Source: Deinococcus aquaticus
Lineage (GTDB): Bacteria; Deinococcota; Deinococci; Deinococcales; Deinococcaceae
DNA: 64,000 nt
Direction: 5' to 3'
Assembly (NCBI RefSeq): GCF_028622095.1
Contig: NZ_CP115165.1
Coordinates: 1,671,501 to 1,735,500 of the forward strand
Each line of letters starts with the position of its first letter. Position 1 is the first letter of the stretch. Below the pieces are notes generated by a model that was given only the letters and a program-made list of their open reading frames with translations, made no database searches and was not told the DNA's origin. This document shows positions 57,918-64,000 of the stretch, in pieces. A program made the translations under genes and the position numbers.

Positions 57918-59162
57918 GTGAGCGTCTCAGGGTTGAAACGGGTTGTTATCACGGGCCTCGGGCCGGTCACGCCGATCGGCGTGGGCGCGCAGGCCTACGC
58001 GCAGGCGCAACGCGCCGGAAAGAGCGGCATTGCCACCATCACGCACTTCGATCCGGCCGACACGGCCAGCAAGATCGCCGGGGAAGTCAACGACGACCTG
58101 TCGCCCTTCGTGGACCCCCGCGAGGCCCGCAAGCTCGACCGGTACGTGCAACTCGCGCTGGCCGCCGCCGCCCTGGCTGTGCAGGACAGCGGCCTGACCG
58201 AGGAACAGCTGCGCGGCGAGGGCACTGGCACCATCGTCGGCAGCGGCATCGGCGGCGTGAAAACCTTCGAGGATCAGGCCGGGGTGCTGCACTCGCGCGG
58301 CGCGGGGCGCATCAGCCCCATGTTCATTCCCATGATGATCGCCAACATGGCCACCGGGCACGTCGCCATGCGCTACGGCGCGACCGGCCCCAGCAGCACC
58401 GTCGTGACCGCCTGCGCCACCGGCACCGGCGCCATCGGTGACGCCGCCCGGTACATCCAGCTGGGCCTCGCGGACACCATGATCGCCGGGGGCAGCGAGG
58501 CCGCCATCACGCCCATCGCCATCGGCGGCTTCTCGAACATGAAAGCCCTGTCCACCCGCAACGACGAACCCCAGCAGGCCAGCCGCCCGTTCAGCGCCAC
58601 CCGCGACGGCTTCGTGCTGGGCGAGGGCGCGGGCGTCGTGATCCTCGAAGAGTACGAGAAGGCCGTGGCGCGCGGCGCGACCATCTACGCCGAGATCGTC
58701 GGGTACGGTACCAGCGCCGACGCGCACCACATCACCACGCCCGCCCCCGAGGGCCGCGGCGCGCAGGTCGCCATGCGCATGGCCCTGCGCACCGCCGGCG
58801 TGAACCCCGAACAGGTCGGGTACATCAACGCGCACGGCACCAGCACGCACTTCAACGACCTGCACGAAACGCAGGGCATCAAGCACGTGTTCGGCAAGCA
58901 CGCCCACACCCTGGCCGTCAGTTCCACCAAGAGCATGACCGGGCACCTGCTCGGCGCGGCCGGCGCCATCGAGGCCATTGCCGTCGCACAGGCGCTGCGG
59001 GACGGCATCCTGCCGCCCACCATCAACCTGACCGACCCTGACCCGGAACTCGACCTCGACTACATCCCCGAAGGCGCGCGCGAGCAGCAGGTCGAGTACG
59101 CCCTGAGCAACTCCTTCGCGTTCGGCGGCCAGAACGCCGCGCTACTGTTCAAACGCGCCTGA
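57918..59162 (+). CDS. fabF: 3-oxoacyl-[ACP] synthase II
   Basis: 414 aa from GTG 57918 (GGGGGG upstream). Catalytic Cys in VTACATGTGAIGDAARYI, His in NAHGTSTHFND and His in STKSMTGHLLGAAGAIEA. Elongation condensing enzyme. Separated from acpP by 191 bp that hold a probable terminator-like hairpin and no gene. Confidence 0.97.
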   Translation: MSVSGLKRVVITGLGPVTPIGVGAQAYAQAQRAGKSGIATITHFDPADTASKIAGEVNDDLSPFVDPREARKLDRYVQLALAAAALAVQDSGLTEEQLRGEGTGTIVGSGIGGVKTFEDQAGVLHSRGAGRISPMFIPMMIANMATGHVAMRYGATGPSSTVVTACATGTGAIGDAARYIQLGLADTMIAGGSEAAITPIAIGGFSNMKALSTRNDEPQQASRPFSATRDGFVLGEGAGVVILEEYEKAVARGATIYAEIVGYGTSADAHHITTPAPEGRGAQVAMRMALRTAGVNPEQVGYINAHGTSTHFNDLHETQGIKHVFGKHAHTLAVSSTKSMTGHLLGAAGAIEAIAVAQALRDGILPPTINLTDPDPELDLDYIPEGAREQQVEYALSNSFAFGGQNAALLFKRA

Positions 59163-59258
59163 CGGATGGTGAGGCCAACTGGCCTGTTCCTCGCATCCTG
59201 CGCCCAGTGAATCAGACCCTGTAAGAAGCGGGCTGCGATTACATCAACCCCGACCCTG

Positions 59259-59290
59259 GCGGGCCGCCTTTCGTTTGAAGGGCGGCCCGC
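59259..59290 (+). terminator. Hairpin after the fab cluster
   Basis: GCGGGCCGCC (59259-59268) and GGCGGCCCGC (59281-59290), perfect 10-bp arms, 12-nt loop. It ends the fab cluster; no T run. Confidence 0.6.
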
Positions 59291-59352
59291 TGCGCTGCCG
59301 TCCCACGCCCGTTAAGGGGGCGTTCATGAGGGTCACCCCTGGTCATTTTCGC

Positions 59353-59381
59353 TTGGCGAGACGCCCGGTCAGCTCTACACT
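59353..59381 (+). promoter_or_regulatory. Promoter of the large basic protein locus
   Basis: TTGGCG (59353-59358), 17-bp spacer, TACACT (59376-59381), 77 bp before the ATG at 59458. Confidence 0.55.
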
Positions 59382-59457
59382 TCTCCACAAACTGCCCTCT
59401 GCTGGCTTCTCCCGCTGCGCTGCCGTCTGTGCGCCTTCCATCCCCTCAGGTGACGTG

Positions 59458-61974
59458 ATGTTCGAAACTCCCCAGGTTCCCGTCCGCAAGAAGCCCAAGG
59501 CTCAGGCCGCCGCGCCCACCCAGGCCCGCGCGCCCGCCTCGTCCGCGCAGACCAGGGTGGGCGCAGGCAGGAACACAGCCAGCCACAAGGGGGCGGGCAG
59601 TAAGGCGTCAGGCAACAAGGGAACCGGCGGAAATCGGACGGCAAAAGCTGCCGCCACCGCCGCCCGACCGGGCCGCACGCCCCCCACCCCGAAACCCGCC
59701 GCGAAACTCGGGCCGCAACTGCCCAGAAACGCAGCCAAACCGGCACCCGGCGGACCCCGCACGGCCGTCATGCGTCCTGCGCCCCGTTCTGCCACGCTTC
59801 AACAGCCGGCCCTGAACCCCAACTCTCTCAAGGGTCGTCCCGCCAGACCGACAGCCGCCGCCACTCCCAGCGCCGGTGGCGTGATGGGCTTCTTCCGCCA
59901 GAAACTCAGGGCCCTGCACGACACCACCCGGAAGGCCCTGCCAGCCCTGATGAGCGGCGCCCGCAAGATCACCGCCGACGCCGCCGCATTCGCCGCGAAT
60001 CCTGTCAGGAACGCTGCCAGCGCCGCCGGGCGGTTTGCCAGCGCCAAAGTCACGCAGTTCAGGAAGTGGTACGCCACGCCGGAAGGCAAGGCGAAATTCT
60101 GGAAAGGCGTCGCCCTGACCGCTGTCGGGGTCGCCACCGTCGCCAGCGGCGGAGCCCTGACTGCCCCCGCCCTGGCCCTGGCTGCCGGCATCAGCGCCGC
60201 AGGCGGCGTGGCCGCGCAGGTCGTGGAGAACAAGGTCTTCAACGCCGCCGCCAAAGCTAAAGCGCAGAAGGACAGCACCTACCGGTTCAAGAAACGCTCC
60301 ACCCTGGAAGGCGTCACCGCCAGGAGCGTCGCCATCGACGCCGTCGTCGGCAGCGTGGGCGGCCCCATCTTCAAGTTCGCTGGGAAAGCCCTGGTGGGGA
60401 CGGCCAAAGCCTTCGGCCAGGGTGCGCTGCCCGCCGCGCGCGGCCTGGGCCACCTCGCCGCCGCCGGAGCCAAACGCATCGGAGCCGCCGCCGCGACGGT
60501 CGCCCGCAAATACCTCCCGCAGGGCGTGCAGAAAGCCGCCGCCACCGCCGCCCACTACGTCCGGGCCAACGCCCGCCTGCTGCGCCGCACCGTCACCCGC
60601 CACGCCAGGGGTGCCGCCGCCAGCCTGACCAACCTCCGGAACGCCGGCGTCAAACGCCTCAAGGACGCCACCGCCGGGCCCCGCGCGGCCCTCACCGACG
60701 CGCAGAAACGCGCCGCGAAGTTCCTGCACGACCAGACCCCTACCCTCCGCCGCCTCGCCACGGAACTCCCCCGCAAAGCCAGACAGACGGCGCGGAACAC
60801 CGTCCGCCGCGCCCGCGTGTACGACCGCGCCCTGCGCGACCACCTCAAGCAGAAGGTCGCCAACAGCCCCGGCGTGAAACTCGCCCGCCGCGCCCAGAAA
60901 GCCGTGAACACCCTCGGCGACCGCCTCGGCCGCAACCTCGTCAAGGGCAAGGTCGCCGCCGCCGACCGGCTCGACGCGGCCCGCGCCAGCATGGGCGGCA
61001 AGATCGCCCAGACCAGCGTCGCCCGGCAGGCCCGGCACCTCAAGGAACACACCGTCAAACGCCTCGACGACCTGATCGCCCGCAACCCCGGTGGGCACGT
61101 CGCCAAAGCCATCGTTGAATTCCGCGCCAGCGGCACCGCCATCCGCACGCACCTGAACAAGGTCTGGGGAGAGGCCAGCAAGGACCTGAACAAGGACCTC
61201 TCCGGTCTGCTGGGCCGCCACGGCAGCGTCCAGGCGGACTTCAAAGCCCTGGCCGAACAGGGCGCCCCCACGCTGTACGCCCGGGAAGTCGCCGCCGCCC
61301 GCGCCCTCGCCGAGAAACGCCTGCGGGACAAGGTCGCGCAGGACACGGAAGCGGTCCTGCTGGGGCAGCGCAGGGCGGGGCCGGTCAGTGACCGTGCCAT
61401 GCAGCAGATCAGGCAGCGTGCGCAGGCGCAGGCAGAGGAAGCAGTGAACAAGGCTGGCGAGCAACTCACGCGTCAGGCGCAGACCTTCGTGGCCCGCCAC
61501 CCGTCTACCACTCTGGAGCATCTTGCCATCAAAACCGAAGCTCTGGACGCCTCGAAGAAGGTGCTGGAACACTATTTCGGTCAGAACGCGGGCCGCAAGG
61601 GCGCGCTGGAACGCCTGGGCATGGCCCTGAGCACCCCGGTCCGCGCGCCCATCAACGACCGCATCGAGAAGTACCAGAAGGTCGTCGAGGCGCTGCGTAG
61701 CACCACCCCGCTGGCCTCGACCGTCATGCTGGGCTCCGAGGCCGTCAACGAGGTGCTGACCAAGACAGCCGGGAAGGCGGTCGCTGAACCCTTCAAGGCC
61801 AAAGCCAGCGAACTCAAGGGCGAGAAGAAGGAGAAGAAAGCCACCGAGGAAGACGGGAACGTCCTGCTGAAGGTCGTGACCGACACCCTGGATGAACTGT
61901 TTCCCAGCCTCAACCCCGACAGCATCGTGGAAGACGCCGCCAAGCAACTCAACATGAAAGACGAAGAGGACTGA
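59458..61974 (+). CDS. Large basic Ala-rich protein, possible secreted effector/toxin
   Basis: 838 aa. Residues 1-140 are disordered, rich in Ala, Pro, Lys, Gly. About 140-220 is helical and basic, then one hydrophobic Ala/Gly stretch (FWKGVALTAVGVATVASGGAL...AGISAAGGVAAQVVE, about 217-262), then ARSVAIDAVVGSVGGPIFKFAGKAL, reminiscent of the Ala/Gly helical linkers in polymorphic toxins. From 330 to 620 it is strongly Arg/Lys/Ala helical, then charged helices to an acidic C-terminus (MKDEED). No enzyme motif or signal peptide is recognised. It overlaps the next gene (TGATG), which codes for a YbjN-like protein. The start is an ATG with GGTGA before it; the frame is open further upstream. Confidence 0.75.
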   Translation: MFETPQVPVRKKPKAQAAAPTQARAPASSAQTRVGAGRNTASHKGAGSKASGNKGTGGNRTAKAAATAARPGRTPPTPKPAAKLGPQLPRNAAKPAPGGPRTAVMRPAPRSATLQQPALNPNSLKGRPARPTAAATPSAGGVMGFFRQKLRALHDTTRKALPALMSGARKITADAAAFAANPVRNAASAAGRFASAKVTQFRKWYATPEGKAKFWKGVALTAVGVATVASGGALTAPALALAAGISAAGGVAAQVVENKVFNAAAKAKAQKDSTYRFKKRSTLEGVTARSVAIDAVVGSVGGPIFKFAGKALVGTAKAFGQGALPAARGLGHLAAAGAKRIGAAAATVARKYLPQGVQKAAATAAHYVRANARLLRRTVTRHARGAAASLTNLRNAGVKRLKDATAGPRAALTDAQKRAAKFLHDQTPTLRRLATELPRKARQTARNTVRRARVYDRALRDHLKQKVANSPGVKLARRAQKAVNTLGDRLGRNLVKGKVAAADRLDAARASMGGKIAQTSVARQARHLKEHTVKRLDDLIARNPGGHVAKAIVEFRASGTAIRTHLNKVWGEASKDLNKDLSGLLGRHGSVQADFKALAEQGAPTLYAREVAAARALAEKRLRDKVAQDTEAVLLGQRRAGPVSDRAMQQIRQRAQAQAEEAVNKAGEQLTRQAQTFVARHPSTTLEHLAIKTEALDASKKVLEHYFGQNAGRKGALERLGMALSTPVRAPINDRIEKYQKVVEALRSTTPLASTVMLGSEAVNEVLTKTAGKAVAEPFKAKASELKGEKKEKKATEEDGNVLLKVVTDTLDELFPSLNPDSIVEDAAKQLNMKDEED

Positions 61975-63014
61975 TGTTCGGACTGTTCAACAAGAAGAAA
62001 CCAGAACCCCACCTACGCAAAGGCGTAGAGGTCGGAGAAATGCGTTTTTCGGCCACCTGGGCGCTTGAGGAGCTGTGCCTCAGTGATGACAGCTTCACGA
62101 ATTACGTTATGGACGAGGAATTCCAGGATATCGAATTCGACTACCGGGGCATTCACGTATCGGCCCCGTTCATCGACAACGCTCTGGGCCTGTCCCTGTC
62201 CGCCCGGATTCCCGAGTGCAACATTCGGTCGTGCGTGTCGGTGGAGCAGAAGGCGTTCGCGTACCGCTGCCTTGATCACGTGTGCGGTTCGTGCGCGGGG
62301 GTGCGGGCGTTCTTCGATCCGGTGTCGGGGGAGCTGGTGGTGGCGGTGCAGTCGGCGGGCTTCGATGAGCAGTTCCGGGCGGACACGCTGATCGACGTGG
62401 CGCTGTTCATGCTGGAAGAGGGAGTGATGGCGGCGCGGGCGTACCTGGGCCTGCCGTTCTCGGAGGCGCTGCGGCCTTCGGTGACGCAGTGGCAGGGCGG
62501 CTTTCATTACGGCGAGGGGTTCAACGTGTACGCGACGGCGGCGGATGCGTTCGCGGTGTTCATGTGCAAGAAGTACCAGTGCGTGGAGGTCGGGCGGGAC
62601 GACACGTCGATCCTGCTGGAGTCCGGGCCCCTGCGGTACGATGTGCGGTTTTTCGGGTGGCGGTTCGGGTACATGATCGAGACGGCCACGCGTGGCTTCC
62701 GGCACGCCTACGCGGATGATGAGCGGTACGTGCAGGTGCAGGAGCGGCTGGCCCTGCCGGTGCGCAGCCGGGACCCCGGGAGTGAGTTCTCGTGGTGGTT
62801 CCGTGACCCGCAGGGGTCCGCCATCGCGTACTTCCAGCCGGATGGGACGTTCGTGGTGGGGCAGTATGGGTTCGGGAACGCGAAGACGGAACACAACGGC
62901 GCGGCGTTCGGGCGGGTGGCGACCAGTCACCTGCTGAACGTGAAGTTCATGACGTGGCTGGCCGAGGAACTGCCGGACGCGTTGTACTCGGATGAACTGA
63001 ACCGCCCGAATTGA
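61974..63014 (+). CDS. Protein with tandem YbjN-like domains
   Basis: 346 aa. N-terminal domain about 20-160 (RFSATWALEELCLSDDSFTNYVMDEEFQDIEFDYRGIHVSAPFI... FDPVSGELVVAVQSAGFDEQFRADTLIDVALFMLEEGV), with alpha/beta pattern of YbjN/T3SS-chaperone-like folds, and a second domain about 180-340 (AVFMCKKYQCVEVGRDDTSILLESGPLRYDVRFF...). The similarity is by pattern and is weak in the second half. Five Cys residues lie between about 72 and 100. TGATG overlap with the basic-protein gene means it is made together with it, as expected of a chaperone or immunity partner. Confidence 0.65.
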   Translation: MFGLFNKKKPEPHLRKGVEVGEMRFSATWALEELCLSDDSFTNYVMDEEFQDIEFDYRGIHVSAPFIDNALGLSLSARIPECNIRSCVSVEQKAFAYRCLDHVCGSCAGVRAFFDPVSGELVVAVQSAGFDEQFRADTLIDVALFMLEEGVMAARAYLGLPFSEALRPSVTQWQGGFHYGEGFNVYATAADAFAVFMCKKYQCVEVGRDDTSILLESGPLRYDVRFFGWRFGYMIETATRGFRHAYADDERYVQVQERLALPVRSRDPGSEFSWWFRDPQGSAIAYFQPDGTFVVGQYGFGNAKTEHNGAAFGRVATSHLLNVKFMTWLAEELPDALYSDELNRPN

Positions 63015-63051
63015 GGGCAGGTCAGTTGGTCTCAAGAAGAGGTGGTGTGAA

Positions 63052-63576
63052 GTGGCGGAACAGAGGATTGCGAAAGTCAAACCCGTGAGGCGTGCCGCGT
63101 CGGCCGCCGGGGCGATCGTGATGGCGCGGAAAGCTGGGGAGAGCGGCGCAGGCCCGGAGGCGGCCGGGCTGGCGGACCTGATGGCCGCGCAGGGCTTCGG
63201 CGTGCAGGTGAACCCTGGCGTGGGCCTGTCGTTCATGTTCGAGGGCGGGCAGTATTTCGTGCCGCAGCAGGAGCAGGACAGCCTGTTCTACCACCTGCTG
63301 TTCCCGAACTTCTGGGAGCTGGAGTCGGACGAGGAGTACGGGCGGGCGCTGCTGGCGTGTGACGCCGTGAACCGCGAGGCGAAACTCGTGAAACTGCACA
63401 CGGTCGAAGGTGACGTGTGGGCGGGAATCGAGGCGCTGCATGACGGTCCGGAGGCGTTCATGGCGTTCCTGCCGCGTTACCTGGGGTTCGTGCAGGATTC
63501 GGTGCGGGCCTTCCGGGACGTGATGCTGGCCCCGCTGGACGGCGAGGAAGACCCGGAGGACGACACGGCCGGATAA
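63052..63576 (+). CDS. YbjN-like protein
   Basis: 174 aa from GTG 63052 (AGAGGTGG upstream). After a basic N-tail, LMAAQGFGVQVNPGVGLSFMFEGGQYFVPQQEQDSLFYHLLFPNFWELESDEEYGRALLACDAVNREAKLVKLHTVEGDVWAGIEALHDG follows the YbjN pattern (FPNFW...ESxEExxxAxxAxNxVNxxxKxxKxxxxxxDVWA). YbjN folds resemble type III secretion chaperones. 37 bp after the preceding gene, so part of the same operon. Confidence 0.8.
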   Translation: MAEQRIAKVKPVRRAASAAGAIVMARKAGESGAGPEAAGLADLMAAQGFGVQVNPGVGLSFMFEGGQYFVPQQEQDSLFYHLLFPNFWELESDEEYGRALLACDAVNREAKLVKLHTVEGDVWAGIEALHDGPEAFMAFLPRYLGFVQDSVRAFRDVMLAPLDGEEDPEDDTAG

Positions 63577-63700
63577 GAGTACCGGGCGGCGGGGCGCGGG
63601 CTTCTGCTTTAATGCGGGGAAGAGTTGACTGCGTGGGCGTCACCGGAAGGATCAGGGGTGACGTTCCCCTGACTACCTGCCCGTCTAGTGAAGAGGAGTC

Positions 63701-64000
63701 ATGACTGTGTCCCCCAGTAAATCCAAGCGTTCCGATCCGTCCTCACCGGCTGCTACGGTTTCCCGTAAACGTCGCGCGCCGCAGCCTGCCGGAGTGGGTG
63801 AGACGGTCACGCACAGCACGGTCGCGAACCCCGACAGTCCTTTCCTGAACCGCGAGTTGTCGTGGCTGGCGTTCAACGAGCGGGTGCTGGCCGAGGCGCG
63901 TGATCAACGCAACCCGCTGCTGGAGCGCCTGAAGTACACGGCCATCTGCGGCAGTAACCTCGACGAGTTCTTCATGGTGCGCGTGGCCGGCATTCACCGG
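63701..64000 (+). CDS. ppk1: Polyphosphate kinase 1, N-terminal part (runs off the window)
   Basis: The first 100 residues are visible. After a Ser/Lys/Arg-rich tail come the PPK1 N-terminal motifs [19 protein letters not shown] and [29 protein letters not shown]1 makes polyphosphate from ATP. AGAGGAG precedes the ATG. Confidence 0.95.
   Translation, partial: MTVSPSKSKRSDPSSPAATVSRKRRAPQPAGVGETVTHSTVANPDSPFLNRELSWLAFNERVLAEARDQRNPLLERLKYTAICGSNLDEFFMVRVAGIHR

Overview
The window is chromosomal DNA from a high-GC Deinococcus-type bacterium. The evidence is the gene complement (NucS, ba3-type cytochrome oxidase, KefB-like antiporter, trigger factor and fab cluster, Lon, HisF/HisIE), dense Ala/Arg/Gly/Pro coding, and the very frequent arrangement in which a TANNNT -10 hexamer lies only 5-10 nt before the start codon, the hallmark of leaderless mRNAs in Deinococcus. 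No species can be named from sequence alone.

Layout. (1) 1-24.5 kb is ordinary core chromosome: a partial unknown gene, a MoxR-type AAA ATPase, small membrane and peptidase-like proteins, a protein made of six 22-residue repeats, EamA, DUF1697 and GNAT proteins, gatB, a Kef antiporter fused to a UBP zinc finger, two histidine kinases (one with an AT-rich, apparently foreign TPR half, one coupled to a secreted molybdopterin-domain protein), a PfkB kinase, mltG, a YetF protein, ferredoxin, 5-formyl-THF cyclo-ligase, a DUF4394 lipoprotein, nucS, hisIE, hisF and a response regulator. (2) 24.5-41.5 kb is a pile-up of mobile DNA. A small structured repeat (copy B) is split by an IS4-like element with a clear 6-bp target duplication. 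A DUF72 gene is split by a small serine-integrase element, itself carrying an IS66-type insertion. About 180 bp further on a 10.9-kb element sits in the 3' part of tRNA-Asn between 45-bp direct repeats. It has a DnaA-box origin, excisionase-like HTH protein, primase-helicase, many small genes, a repeat- and hairpin-rich 1.2-kb non-coding region, a repressor with a triple operator, and a tyrosine integrase, but no virion or conjugation genes. (3) 41.5-64 kb is core chromosome again: yqgE, lon (behind an HspR-like HAIR site), an esterase, an acyl-CoA dehydrogenase, a BTAD regulator, a CBS-domain protein translationally coupled to the ba3 oxidase operon, tRNA-His, tRNA-Leu, tig, the fabH-fabD-fabG-acpP-fabF cluster with a palindromic operator, then an unusual three-gene locus (an 838-aa basic Ala-rich protein plus two YbjN-like proteins), and the start of ppk1.

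The most interesting observations are: the serine integrase that swaps reading-frame tails with its DUF72 target so that both genes stay open after integration; a three-copy repeat that begins exactly at the stop codon of its upstream gene each time and whose hairpin stems show compensatory base changes; a row of consecutive palindromes sharing CTG-N10/11-CAG in the tRNA-Asn element; and the large basic protein / YbjN pair locus, which may be an undescribed effector-chaperone or toxin-immunity set.
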